From NCBI GenBank assembly GCA_023436065.1, contig JAEZKU010000027.1, forward strand, positions 3,570 through 67,569: DNA of 64,000 nucleotides, read 5' to 3'. Under the pieces are notes generated by a model that saw only the letters and a list, made by a program, of their open reading frames with translations, searched no databases and was not told where the DNA came from. Origin of the DNA: Bacillota bacterium (GTDB taxonomy: Bacteria > Bacillota > Clostridia > Lachnospirales > Lachnospiraceae). Below, piece by piece: positions 7,729 through 16,573 of the stretch; the stretch's first letter is position 1; each line of letters opens with the position of its first letter. A program made the position numbers and the translations under genes.

Positions 7729-9054
7729 ATGAAGATGTATGATCTGATTAATAAAAAGAAGAATAAGGAAAGTCTGACTACGGAAGAAATCGAATTCATC
7801 ATCCATGGGTATACCCTCGGAGAGATTCCGGATTATCAGATGTCAGCCTTCTTGATGGCAGTATGCTTAAATGGAATGAATCATGAAGAAACGGCAGCCC
7901 TGACTGTGGCAATGGCGAAAAGCGGTGATCTTCTGGACCTGTCCAGGATAGAAGGAGTCAAGGTGGACAAACACAGTACAGGAGGCGTTGGGGATAAAAC
8001 CTCATTGGTACTGAGCCCTATGGTAGCTGCCCTTGGAATTCCTGTGGCAAAAATGTCCGGAAGGGGCCTGGGACATACCGGCGGAACCATCGACAAGCTG
8101 GAAAGCTTTCCGGGGTTCTCCACCTCCATATCTACGGAGCAGTTTATTGCAAATGTAAACACCATTAAGATGGCAATTGTCGGACAGACCGCCAATCTTG
8201 CCCCTGCTGACAAGAAAATATACGCTCTTCGCGATGTGACGGCTACGATCGATAATATTTCCCTGATTGCCAGCAGTATTATGAGTAAGAAAATCGCATC
8301 CGGCTCGGATGTAATCGTATTGGATGTTAAGACGGGAAGCGGAGCCTTTATGAAGACCTATGAAGCTTCCGTTGCACTTGCAAAGGAAATGGTTCAGATC
8401 GGTACAATTGCCGGAAGAAAGACCTATGGCGTGATTACTGATATGAATCAACCCCTCGGCTCTGCAGTAGGAAATACCCTTGAGGTGATTGAAGCCATCG
8501 ATACGCTTCGTGGGGAAGGACCGAAGGATCTTCTCGAAGAGGCTCTTACCCTGGCCTCCTATATGGTGGTCGGAGCAGGGGTGGCAAAGGATGTCGAGGA
8601 AGCGGTTGCCATGCTGGAGAAGACGATTGAGGATGGAAGTGCCCTGAATAAGCTTGCAGAATTTGTGAAAGCACAGGGTGGTGACAATCGGGCTGTGTTT
8701 AATACGGATTTATTCCCGAAGGCAAGCCTGGTGGAAGAGGTTGCTGCCTGGGAGGACGGCTATGTCAGCTTTATTCATACGGACGAAGTGGGAATGACTT
8801 CCCTGATTCTCGGCGGTGGCAGAGAAACTAAGGAGAGCATCATCGATCTGACCGTAGGAATTAAGATTCATAAAAAACTGGGTGACCGTGTCACCAAGGG
8901 AGAAGCGCTTGCCACTCTTTATGCGAACGACAGTCGAAAGCTGGCAGAAGCCAAGAAGAGACTGACAGGTGCCTATCTGCTGAGTCAGGCAGAACCTCAA
9001 AAGCCAAAGAACGTATATGCTGTAGTAACAAAGGACAAAGTCATCGAATTCTGA
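7729..9054 (+). CDS. pdp: Pyrimidine-nucleoside phosphorylase
   Basis: Reversible phosphorolysis of uridine, thymidine and deoxyuridine to base plus (deoxy)ribose 1-phosphate. The protein is collinear with the family: KVDKHSTGGVGDKTSLVL (phosphate site and family signature, about residue 80), KMSGRGLGHTGGTIDKL, YALRDVTATIDNISLIASSIMSKKIA, and a C-terminal domain with IKIHKKLGDRVTKGEALATLYA. The ATG at 7729 gives the usual N-terminus (MKMYDLI); a GTG at 7717 is also in frame, and the AAAGG element lies rather far from the ATG, so the start is not settled. In many Clostridia pdp lies between xerD and dacF; here other genes are interposed on both sides. Confidence 0.95.
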   Translation: MKMYDLINKKKNKESLTTEEIEFIIHGYTLGEIPDYQMSAFLMAVCLNGMNHEETAALTVAMAKSGDLLDLSRIEGVKVDKHSTGGVGDKTSLVLSPMVAALGIPVAKMSGRGLGHTGGTIDKLESFPGFSTSISTEQFIANVNTIKMAIVGQTANLAPADKKIYALRDVTATIDNISLIASSIMSKKIASGSDVIVLDVKTGSGAFMKTYEASVALAKEMVQIGTIAGRKTYGVITDMNQPLGSAVGNTLEVIEAIDTLRGEGPKDLLEEALTLASYMVVGAGVAKDVEEAVAMLEKTIEDGSALNKLAEFVKAQGGDNRAVFNTDLFPKASLVEEVAAWEDGYVSFIHTDEVGMTSLILGGGRETKESIIDLTVGIKIHKKLGDRVTKGEALATLYANDSRKLAEAKKRLTGAYLLSQAEPQKPKNVYAVVTKDKVIEF

Positions 9055-9134
9055 TTGACAAACGAAGATTCACTTAAGTACCGACTATTGATACAGGACT
9101 TAGTTACTTCGTCAGATTTGCATGTGATTTTAAG

Positions 9135-9165
9135 AGGCTGTGGTAAACATGATTTACCATAGCCT
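9135..9165 (+). terminator. Stem-loop after pdp
   Basis: AGGCTGTGGTAAA pairs with TTTACCATAGCCT around a five-base loop (one G-T pair). The T tract after it is short, so termination may be partial. Confidence 0.6.
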
Positions 9166-9269
9166 TTGTGATTCCTTAATTTACAATACGAAAGATCTGT
9201 TAATATCATTACTAGACCTGATAACTTCATATTATATTATAAGTAAGAGAGTAATCAGGAGTAGTGAAT

Positions 9270-9872
9270 ATGAATAAATGGATGAAAGGCTACAGAAAGT
9301 GTTGCCGAAGCAGACAAAGCATGTTTTGTCTGTTGTTAAAGGGTATAATTCTACTCATTATTCTTTTGATTACCATGAGCTTCCTATTAGAGAATTCCTC
9401 GACTTATTTTCGTACCTACAATATTTTTAAGACTCGTAAGTATTTTCTACGCCTCAGCAGTAAGGATCTGTATCTGATTAAAGGAGAAGAGTATCATCTT
9501 AAGCTGTACGCGATTAATAAAAGGGTGACCTTCTCTTCAACGAATTTTCGCGTGGCCAGTGTCGGACTTCACGGAAAGATCTTTGCCTTACAACCGGGAC
9601 ACGCATTTATTCTTGCGAAAGTCGGGAAAAAAGTATTGAAGTGTCGGGTTCATGTCCTCGACATCAACAAGCGTAGCATAACTTTAAAAGCAGGCGGATC
9701 GAAGCACTTATCTATAAAGGGTTCCAATGCATTCGTTCAATGGAAGAGTGCAAATCCAAGAGTAGCAAGTGTTAGTATGTTTGGCAAGGTAAAGGCTGAG
9801 AAGAAAGGAACAACCATCATATATGCCAGGGTTAAGGGAAGAACCTTAACCTGTGTCGTGCGGGTAAGGTGA
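9270..9872 (+). CDS. Membrane-anchored protein with two bacterial Ig-like (BIG2) repeats
   Basis: About 200 aa. A basic N-terminus (MNKWMKGYRKCCRSR) precedes one hydrophobic helix (GIILLIILLITMSFLL), giving a signal anchor with the rest outside the cell. Two BIG2-like modules follow: one ending FRVASVGLHGKIFALQPGHA..., the other with PRVASVSMFGKVKAEKKGTT and a final CVVRV strand. The N/P-R-V-A-S-V-x-x-x-G-K motif is the hallmark. Such domains occur in surface and adhesion proteins; no catalytic domain is present. The ATG at 9270 has AGGAG eight bases upstream; a GTG at 9264 is too close. It is a single gene between the pdp stem-loop and the chemoreceptor promoter. Confidence 0.78.
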   Translation: MNKWMKGYRKCCRSRQSMFCLLLKGIILLIILLITMSFLLENSSTYFRTYNIFKTRKYFLRLSSKDLYLIKGEEYHLKLYAINKRVTFSSTNFRVASVGLHGKIFALQPGHAFILAKVGKKVLKCRVHVLDINKRSITLKAGGSKHLSIKGSNAFVQWKSANPRVASVSMFGKVKAEKKGTTIIYARVKGRTLTCVVRVR

Positions 9873-9952
9873 AATAAGGTATAGAATAGAACCTTTAATT
9901 AAGATGGATGAAATTGTTATAAATCAGTATTACTAATTGTTAAAATAAGTAT

Positions 9953-9981
9953 TTGACTAAATATCCTTTAAGTATTATATT
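9953..9981 (+). promoter_or_regulatory. Vegetative promoter for the chemoreceptor gene
   Basis: TTGACT (9953-9958), a 17-base spacer and TATATT (9976-9981). The 9873-10059 gap holds nothing else recognisable. Confidence 0.65.
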
Positions 9982-10059
9982 TAGACATAATATGTTAATA
10001 TACTACTAAATACGAGCTTCTAATCTTATTATCACAATGGACGACAAAGGAGAATGATG

Positions 10060-11574
10060 ATGACAGAATTAACCTCAATAACGAACACAGTACGCAAATA
10101 TCAGGATGAAAAAAACAGATTGGCTGTAACCAATCGGCTCATAACACTTGAAGTAATCGTTTATTATATCATTGCTTGCAGCTTTAGTATTTATGAACTG
10201 ATTAACAAGAACTATGGTAAGCTTCCAATTGTTTTAATCACAATCAGTTTGGTATTCGCGTTTCTGACCTGCCTGTTATTTATCAGGGATAAGAGTTCAA
10301 AAAACTTCTGTTATAAAGCTTTATCGATGTTCTATCCTGTCTTTTTTGTTGTACTGGTATTTGAAAATGAACAGATGACCTTATTCCTGTCAATTGTACT
10401 ATTAACAGCGCTAATCGTTTATTATGATAAAAAGATCTTATCCATCTTTTCATTAATCACCTTGATCTGTGGCGTTTTTAACTGCGTATACCATGTTTCA
10501 ATTGTAAAAAATAGTGGGTTTTCTGATTTTTACATGATCGGTACTTTGATTATATTCTTAGCAGCAATATTTGGAGTATTTCGGACGACGATCCGGTCAA
10601 TACAGTTTAATACCGATATCGTTAATACGATCATGGATAAGCAGAAGGCACAGGAGGAGATGTTGGAGGAGGTACTGGATATCTCGAATATCGTCAGGGA
10701 GAATGCCAATGCTTCCAATGAATTGGTAAATAAACTCGGTGAATCTACGATGCTTACGAATGCAACCGTAAATGAGATCTCATTAAGTACACAATCAACC
10801 GCAGAAAGCGTTCAGACACAGACTAAGATGACTCAGCAAATTCAGCAATCAATTGAGGAGACTGTTAGCATATCACATGAGATGGTTGCCCGTGCAGAGG
10901 ATTCAAGCCAGTCCATACATAATAGCTTAGAGGTAATGGATCATTTGAAGGGACAGTCAAATGTGATTGCCACCACCAACACAGATGTTGAAGCTTCTAT
11001 GAATAGTCTGATGGAAAAGACAGATTCTGTACGTGAGATAGCAGAGATCATTGCAGGAATCTCTGAACAGACCAATCTTTTATCCCTTAACGCAAGTATA
11101 GAAGCGGCAAGAGCCGGTGAGATGGGAAAAGGATTTGCCGTTGTAGCGAATGAAATCAGAAAGCTGGCTGACCAGACCAAGAAGTCCACGGACAATATCA
11201 ATCAGATCATTGAAGAATTAAATGAGCATGCAACTCTGGCAGCGAATAATGTGAAGAAATCCATGGATGCTACCGATCGTCAGGATCAGCTGATTGAAGA
11301 AGCTGCAGAGCTTTTTGGCAGTATCAATACGAATGTAAAACTACTGGTTGGGGATATAGAAGTGATCAGCTCTAAATTGGATGGTCTCAGTGATGCAAAC
11401 AATCATATTGTGGAGAACATCAGCCAGATTTCAGCTACGACGGAGGAAGTATCGGCAAGTTCTGAAGAAGCAGCAGGAGTCAGCGAAGAGAATAAAAAGA
11501 GTGTGGAGGATGTCATCCGGTTATTGCAGGAAATGCTGGATACCCTTTATAGATTGGATAAATATATCAATTAA
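10060..11574 (+). CDS. Methyl-accepting chemotaxis protein with six-helix membrane sensor
   Basis: About 504 aa. The first 185 residues hold six hydrophobic helices with very short loops, so the sensor is in the membrane and there is no periplasmic Cache or four-helix domain. No clear HAMP domain is seen; a short linker leads into the cytoplasmic coiled coil. The signalling hairpin tip is typical (EIIAGISEQTNLLSLNASIEA, then ARAGEMGKGFAVVANEIRKL, residues about 330-370), which contacts CheA and CheW. Flanking Glu/Gln-rich heptads would be methylation sites. Of three neighbouring ATG codons, the one at 10060 sits seven bases after AAAGGAG. The ligand is unknown. Confidence 0.9.
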   Translation: MTELTSITNTVRKYQDEKNRLAVTNRLITLEVIVYYIIACSFSIYELINKNYGKLPIVLITISLVFAFLTCLLFIRDKSSKNFCYKALSMFYPVFFVVLVFENEQMTLFLSIVLLTALIVYYDKKILSIFSLITLICGVFNCVYHVSIVKNSGFSDFYMIGTLIIFLAAIFGVFRTTIRSIQFNTDIVNTIMDKQKAQEEMLEEVLDISNIVRENANASNELVNKLGESTMLTNATVNEISLSTQSTAESVQTQTKMTQQIQQSIEETVSISHEMVARAEDSSQSIHNSLEVMDHLKGQSNVIATTNTDVEASMNSLMEKTDSVREIAEIIAGISEQTNLLSLNASIEAARAGEMGKGFAVVANEIRKLADQTKKSTDNINQIIEELNEHATLAANNVKKSMDATDRQDQLIEEAAELFGSINTNVKLLVGDIEVISSKLDGLSDANNHIVENISQISATTEEVSASSEEAAGVSEENKKSVEDVIRLLQEMLDTLYRLDKYIN

Positions 11575-11587
11575 ATATCTTTTAAAT

Positions 11588-11615
11588 AAAAACGTACTAT
11601 TGACAGTACGTTTTT
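11588..11615 (+). terminator. Terminator after the chemoreceptor gene
   Basis: An 11-bp perfect stem, AAAAACGTACT with AGTACGTTTTT, around a six-base loop; the T run is part of the right arm. Confidence 0.85.
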
Positions 11616-11624
11616 ATTATAGTA

Positions 11625-11736
11625 TATTAGTTAAATATAATTAATTAAATAAATCTAATTAGATGTACTTAATTAAATATATCTAATTAAATTCTTATAA
11701 AAACATTTAATTAAATCTGAAGTGACTAATTAATTA
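11625..11736. repeat. Tandem 14-bp AT-rich palindromic units, candidate MarR operator array
   Basis: Five units begin at 11625, 11639, 11653, 11667 and 11681, exactly 14 bases apart, each close to A-T-Y-T-A-A-T-T-A-R-A-T plus two bases. A sixth unit (11705, the perfect palindrome ATTTAATTAAAT) and a weaker seventh (11725) are off this phase. Unit 11653 (ATCTAATTAGAT) is also a perfect palindrome. The array lies 75-185 bases upstream of the marR start, between the chemoreceptor terminator and the gene. Confidence 0.6.
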
Positions 11737-11808
11737 TTGCGAATGAAGTCAAACAAAGCTTTCACAAATCAGATGAGGGATTGAATTACATATCATAAGG
11801 AGGATGAA

Positions 11809-12246
11809 ATGGAAGAACAGCTTTCTGCGCTGGTCAATTTACTATGGGAAGAATGCATACGAAGTCTCAATTCGATTTTAACCGAAGAGGAAGTGAATAA
11901 GTTCTCAAACAATGACTATTATTATCTGTTGGTGATACATTCACTTCAAAAACCGAATTTCTCACAGATTGCAGATAAATTATCTTTAACAAAGCCGGCT
12001 GTTTCAGCAATGATAAAGAAGCTGATGAATATGAACCTGGTTGAAAAAGTACAATCAACAGAAGATAAAAGAATGTATTATGTTGAACTTACGGCAAAGG
12101 GAAGAGGTATCTTACAGGGGGATCGGGCTGTTTATCAATGGGTTACAGACACAATAGCAGACATTGCCAAGGATGAGAAGGAGCTTATTCTAATACAACG
12201 CATTTTCTCAGAACTAGTAGAAAGATTAGAGAATAGAAAAAGATGA
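11809..12246 (+). CDS. MarR-family transcriptional regulator
   Basis: 145 aa with a winged helix-turn-helix: FSQIADKLSLTKPAVSAMIKKLMNMNLVEK is the helix-turn-helix and the wing follows with STEDKRMYYVELTAKG, the MarR D-x-R signature. MarR dimers usually repress their own operon and respond to small phenolic or redox ligands. AAGGAGG lies just upstream of the ATG. The stop overlaps the next gene by four bases (ATGA), so the three genes from here to 13273 form one operon. The palindrome array upstream is a plausible autoregulatory operator. Confidence 0.9.
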   Translation: MEEQLSALVNLLWEECIRSLNSILTEEEVNKFSNNDYYYLLVIHSLQKPNFSQIADKLSLTKPAVSAMIKKLMNMNLVEKVQSTEDKRMYYVELTAKGRGILQGDRAVYQWVTDTIADIAKDEKELILIQRIFSELVERLENRKR

Positions 12247-12524
12247 AGAATATCACATTGAATCATAAACTTAAGAACATCATTGCGATCAGCTTAATAA
12301 GCATATCATTTTTGCTATATGCCATCATGCCCTTCAACGCATGCCTGCCATTTTCAGCTTGTATAATTACGGGAATTACAGGAGTGATGATGGTGATCAG
12401 CGAAGTTGTATTTTGGGTTGGAAGTCTGATGATTGGTCGTGAAGCTGCGCGAAAGCTTAGAAAGAAATTTAGTATTCATCAAGCTGTTACATATGTTAAG
12501 AGTAGAAGGAAGGGGAAAAGATGA
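12243..12524 (+). CDS. Small two-helix membrane protein (transporter-suffix type)
   Basis: 93 aa. Two hydrophobic helices (IIAISLISISFLLYAIMPF and ACIITGITGVMMVISEVVFWVGSLMIG) and a basic cytoplasmic tail (RKLRKKF...KSRRKGKR). The E-V-x-F-W-x-G-x-x-x-x-G segment resembles small proteins annotated as transporter suffix domain; their function is unknown. The gene overlaps marR at its start and the flavodoxin gene at its end, each by ATGA, so translation is probably coupled. Confidence 0.7.
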   Translation: MKNITLNHKLKNIIAISLISISFLLYAIMPFNACLPFSACIITGITGVMMVISEVVFWVGSLMIGREAARKLRKKFSIHQAVTYVKSRRKGKR

Positions 12525-13273
12525 TATTTTATTTTAGTGGAACAGGTAATTCAAAACATATCGCGGAAAAATGTGCGAAGGCATCCGGGGAAAGAATAGT
12601 GTTTATGTCAGAAAATACGATTGCAGGTCAAGAAATCTATGAAATAGGAGAAAAGGAAAGTATCGGATTTATCTTTCCGGTGTATTGGTATTGTATTCCG
12701 ACTATTGTTGAGAAATTCGTCAAACAGTTACGATTATCCGGGTATAGGAAGCAATATGTATATGCGGTCGCGACCTATGGAATCGCAGCAGGTAATACGA
12801 TGGACCGATTGATCAAAATCTTAGATCATAAGCAATTGAAATTAAATGGTATATACGGAGTTCAGATGGTTGACAATTATGTGGTTGGCTATAATATAGC
12901 GAAGGAAGCCAGACGAAGGGAAATAACCAGAAAAGCTGAGACAGAGCTAGATCAGATTATTGCAATGATTAAGGCTCATACAACGACAGAATATATCAAA
13001 AAGGGCGGCATAGCTTTTGTGACCCCTGTTAGCAGCTATGCATACAGAAAAACCGATCATACAAAAAAGTTCCATACCACAGATGCCTGTACCGGATGTG
13101 GTCAATGTGTAAAAGACTGCCCCTGCAATGTGATACAGATGAAGAATAAAAGACCCGATTGGTCGGGAGAATGTACCTTCTGCCTGAAATGCCTGCACAG
13201 CTGCAGACAGTCTGCAATTCAGTATGGTAAATTTACAAAGAACAGAGACAGATATCTCTATACATATGAATAA
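12521..13273 (+). CDS. EFR1-type flavodoxin-ferredoxin fusion
   Basis: 250 aa. The N-terminal half is flavodoxin-like, with the FMN phosphate loop FSGTGNS at residues 5-11 and FPVYWYCIP further on. The C-terminal part has two [4Fe-4S] ferredoxin motifs: CTGCGQCVKDCPCNVI and CTFCLKCLHSCRQSAI, both C-x2-C-x2-C-x3-C. It should move electrons between flavin and iron-sulfur partners in the cytosol. Its partner is not visible. Being the last gene of a MarR-controlled operon suggests a role in a redox or chemical stress response; that is inference. Confidence 0.85.
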   Translation: MIFYFSGTGNSKHIAEKCAKASGERIVFMSENTIAGQEIYEIGEKESIGFIFPVYWYCIPTIVEKFVKQLRLSGYRKQYVYAVATYGIAAGNTMDRLIKILDHKQLKLNGIYGVQMVDNYVVGYNIAKEARRREITRKAETELDQIIAMIKAHTTTEYIKKGGIAFVTPVSSYAYRKTDHTKKFHTTDACTGCGQCVKDCPCNVIQMKNKRPDWSGECTFCLKCLHSCRQSAIQYGKFTKNRDRYLYTYE

Positions 13274-13283
13274 AGCCAAAATC

Positions 13284-13317
13284 AAGTCCGGCATATAAAG
13301 CCGGGCTTATTTTTTTG
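13284..13317 (+). terminator. Terminator of the marR operon
   Basis: AAGTCCGGC pairs with GCCGGGCTT (one G-T pair) around ATATAAA, then a run of T. Confidence 0.88.
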
Positions 13318-13365
13318 TGAATGATGCGCTATAGTGCGCTATTAAAGCATAATAATGTATTAATC

Positions 13366-13378
13366 TGCATCAGATGCA
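13366..13378. promoter_or_regulatory. Short inverted repeat upstream of the mannanase gene
   Basis: TGCATC-A-GATGCA, a perfect 6-1-6 palindrome 30 bases before the start codon. It could be a regulator site; no promoter was convincingly placed around it. Confidence 0.35.
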
Positions 13379-13408
13379 ATCCCGCTGCCTAACAAGAATG
13401 GAGGTATT

Positions 13409-15016
13409 ATGAAAAATAGACAAAAGTATTTGGCAATACTCATATTACTGCTGGTTGCAGTTGCCATCGCCTGCAGTGTAAGGAATAAGCTTCAAAAGAG
13501 TGGGGAGAATAAGGTGATTTCAGAAAAGACAGAGGGAGCAAAGGATACAGAGGTTAACGAGAATAACCGTACAGATAATCTTAAGTCTGTTCCGCTATAC
13601 CTTGAGGGAAAACAGAAGCTTATCTGTTCAGTGGAAGCAGAACAGGGCAGCTTTACCGGTGATGTCATATCGGAGGATAAGCTCTCCGGTTATAGTGGGA
13701 CCGGATATATCAGCGGATTGAAGGATGAGGATGATACCCTTTCCGTTACCATCCGCGTTGAGGAAGACGGGGCATATGATCTTAATTTCATCAGTGCCAG
13801 CCTGGGAGGCTATAAAGAGAATTATGTATATATTGATGATGTGAACATGGGGACAATTACAACGATAGAGGAAGAGTTTGCATCCTCGGTTCTGGAGCAT
13901 GTGTATTTGACTGCAGGGGAACATAAGGTCACGGTTATGAAGCATTGGGGCTGGATAGCGATTGATAGGGTCGAGGTGTTGACTTCAAAACAGATTAATC
14001 CACAGATATATCAGGTTAAGCCAATCCTTACCAATAAGAATGCAACAGAACCTGCAAAACGTTTAATGAGTTATCTTTGTGATATTTATGATGAATATTT
14101 TCTTTCCGGTCAATATTGCAGCACGGGACAATATGGGAAAGAATTTGTTGTTATTAATAAAGCGACAGGTAAAACGCCTGCGATGCTGGGGCTGGATTTT
14201 ATAGAATACAGTACTTCGAGAGTTGCAAACGGAAGCTTGGGAAATCAGACTGAACTGGCAATCGATTTCTGGGAGGAGGGCGGTATCGTGACTTTCTGCT
14301 GGCATTGGAATGCACCGAAAAAATATCTGACCAAGAAGTGGGACAGGGGCTTTTATACTGAGGCGACCAATATTGACCTTGAAAAGATCATGAATGGCAG
14401 TGATCCTGAGGGTTATGAGCTTCTGATGCAGGATATTGATGTAATCGCAAAGGAGTTAATCAAGCTGCAGGAGGCAGGTGTGCCGATACTGTGGAGACCG
14501 CTTCACGAAGCAAGCGGTGGCTGGTTCTGGTGGGGAGCCTCCGGTGCAGAGCCCTACATAAAGCTTTATCAGCAGCTGTATGTGAAGCTTACCTACGAAT
14601 ACGGCATCAATAATCTGATTTGGGTATGGAACGGACAGGACGGCGACTGGTATCCGGGTGACCGGTATGTGGACATTATCGGGGAGGATGTCTATCCGGG
14701 AGAACAGATATATACCTCGCAGAATGCACGCTATCTGAAGGCTAAGAAATATACGAAAGCCAATAAGCTTGTATATCTGACAGAGAATGGATGTGTGTTT
14801 GATCCGGAGCTGGCAATCCGTGACGGTGCAAGATGGGGAATCTGGTGTACCTGGGGAGGCGATTTCGTAGCGAAGGATATCGGAATACACACCCTGAGTG
14901 AGCAGTATACGGAAGAAGACATGCTGATCAAAGCCTATTCTAATGAGAAGGTCTTGACACTGGATGAACTGCCGGATCTTACCGAGTATCCAATAAATCA
15001 GATACCTATTCCATAG
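13409..15016 (+). CDS. Secreted GH26 beta-mannanase with N-terminal carbohydrate-binding domain
   Basis: 535 aa. A hydrophobic signal or anchor segment (residues 7-24) is followed by a low-complexity linker, then a CBM35/CBM6-like beta-sandwich (about 60-195; IRVEEDGAYDLNFISASLGG, GEHKVTVMKHWGWIAIDRVEV), then a GH26 catalytic barrel (about 205-520). The acid/base Glu is in WRPLHEASGGWFWWG and the nucleophile Glu in LVYLTENG. GH26 enzymes cut beta-1,4-mannan. The Cys near residue 22 lacks a standard lipobox, so either cleavage or N-terminal anchoring is possible. GGAGGT precedes the ATG. It stands alone before an MFS gene that could take up products, though that gene has its own promoter. Confidence 0.88.
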   Translation: MKNRQKYLAILILLLVAVAIACSVRNKLQKSGENKVISEKTEGAKDTEVNENNRTDNLKSVPLYLEGKQKLICSVEAEQGSFTGDVISEDKLSGYSGTGYISGLKDEDDTLSVTIRVEEDGAYDLNFISASLGGYKENYVYIDDVNMGTITTIEEEFASSVLEHVYLTAGEHKVTVMKHWGWIAIDRVEVLTSKQINPQIYQVKPILTNKNATEPAKRLMSYLCDIYDEYFLSGQYCSTGQYGKEFVVINKATGKTPAMLGLDFIEYSTSRVANGSLGNQTELAIDFWEEGGIVTFCWHWNAPKKYLTKKWDRGFYTEATNIDLEKIMNGSDPEGYELLMQDIDVIAKELIKLQEAGVPILWRPLHEASGGWFWWGASGAEPYIKLYQQLYVKLTYEYGINNLIWVWNGQDGDWYPGDRYVDIIGEDVYPGEQIYTSQNARYLKAKKYTKANKLVYLTENGCVFDPELAIRDGARWGIWCTWGGDFVAKDIGIHTLSEQYTEEDMLIKAYSNEKVLTLDELPDLTEYPINQIPIP

Positions 15017-15068
15017 ATAAGTCGATGATAGATTATCATATACTCCATCCTATTTCATGTTTCGTTCA

Positions 15069-15097
15069 TTGTCTGCGGCGATTTTATATGGTAAAAT
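15069..15097 (+). promoter_or_regulatory. Promoter for the MFS transporter gene
   Basis: TTGTCT (15069-15074), 17-base spacer, TAAAAT (15092-15097). Confidence 0.6.
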
Positions 15098-15169
15098 GAT
15101 GGAATATGAGATGTCCTGACGACAGTACAATTTGATCGCCCAGACATCAGGAAAGGACATGATACAACT

Positions 15170-16435
15170 ATGAAGGACATACTTTTAAAGCATCCGCTGC
15201 TTCGTACTCTGGTCACACTTCGCGGCAATCCGCGTGCCTGTGTCTATACCGAGCCTATGTGGGGATTATCCATGAATCTCTGCCTGCCTTATGCTTCGGT
15301 ATATATGCTTGCCTTTGGCATGAATGACGTGCAGGTAGGTATAGTAACCTCTATTTATATGTTTTCTCAGATGATCTGTGCCTTTTTATCCGGAGCCATC
15401 ATAGATAAAATGGGACGTAGAAAGAGTACCATGATTTTTGACTTTCTGGCCTGGAGCCTGCCGTGTTTGATCTGGGCATTCAGCCAGGGCTTTTGGTTCT
15501 TTGTCGTGGCCGCGGTACTGAATGGTACGATGAAGATTACCACAGTTTCCTGGGATTGTCTCCTGATTGAGGATGCGCCGAAGGACAAAATCACGCAAAT
15601 ATATTCCTGGGTCCTGATAGCCGGTAATCTGTCCGCATTATTTGCACCAATTTCCTCGATTCTGGTTGCAAAGCTGACTCTGACCCCGGCGATACGAATA
15701 CTGTATATAAATGCTTTTATTATCATGACCGCAAAGCTTATCATCCTTTACAAATTCTCCAAGGAGACAGCAGTAGGTAAGATCAGACAGGAAGCCTGCC
15801 GCAGCGTCCCTTGGAAAGAAATGCTGTCCGGATACAAAAGTGCCGTACATAAGATTGTAACCTCCCGCGGGACCATCTTTGCCATCGTAATCAGCATCCT
15901 GGTAGAGATCGTCGGTATGCTGGGAATGACCTTCTGGCAGATTATAGCCTCACGCCGGATTGGCATCCCGGATACCTTATTACCGATCTTTCCGATGGCA
16001 CGCAGCATTTTATCCATTCTGCTTTTCTTTACCGTCATCGCACATATCAACCAATCAAAGCTGAAGCGGCCGTTGTACGGAGGTTTTATCAGCTCGATTA
16101 TTGCTAGTGTATTATTGATTTCCATTACGAATACCGGAGTATGGGGATATATCGTATTATCTGTTTCATTAATATTTGAGGCTCTTGGAATTGCAGTATT
16201 GGGAACGTTAAGAGAATCCCTGGTTGCGATCCATGTGGATCCGGCAGAACGTTCCGGAATCATGGCGTTACTCCAGACTACGGTAATGCTTGTGAGTGTT
16301 CCCTTTGGGTACATAGGCGGATTACTGAGTGATATTTCCAAGATACTCCCCTTTGTATTATGTATTCTGTTACTGCTGATTGGTATGCTTGTGACAGCTT
16401 TATATTATCGCCGCCCTTCTGTACAAAAGCTTTGA
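15170..16435 (+). CDS. Major facilitator superfamily transporter
   Basis: 421 aa with about 12 membrane helices. The cytoplasmic loop 2-3 carries the MFS motif A variant GAIIDKMGRRKST. Near residues 124-130 the SWDCLLIEDAPKD stretch resembles loops of uncharacterised clostridial MFS proteins. The substrate is unknown; a drug or oligosaccharide exporter or importer are both possible. The gene follows the mannanase but has its own promoter-like sequence, so a link is only positional. Confidence 0.82.
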   Translation: MKDILLKHPLLRTLVTLRGNPRACVYTEPMWGLSMNLCLPYASVYMLAFGMNDVQVGIVTSIYMFSQMICAFLSGAIIDKMGRRKSTMIFDFLAWSLPCLIWAFSQGFWFFVVAAVLNGTMKITTVSWDCLLIEDAPKDKITQIYSWVLIAGNLSALFAPISSILVAKLTLTPAIRILYINAFIIMTAKLIILYKFSKETAVGKIRQEACRSVPWKEMLSGYKSAVHKIVTSRGTIFAIVISILVEIVGMLGMTFWQIIASRRIGIPDTLLPIFPMARSILSILLFFTVIAHINQSKLKRPLYGGFISSIIASVLLISITNTGVWGYIVLSVSLIFEALGIAVLGTLRESLVAIHVDPAERSGIMALLQTTVMLVSVPFGYIGGLLSDISKILPFVLCILLLLIGMLVTALYYRRPSVQKL

Positions 16436-16573
16436 GCGGTGAGAGAATAAGATATGCTACCCGCAGATCAGGATATGAGATAAGCTAAGAATCTAAGACA
16501 ATTTATCATAGGATTGGTCTAAAAGTGTTGGGCATAGATTAAAATAGTAATAATGCTTTTTTATGGAGTTATG

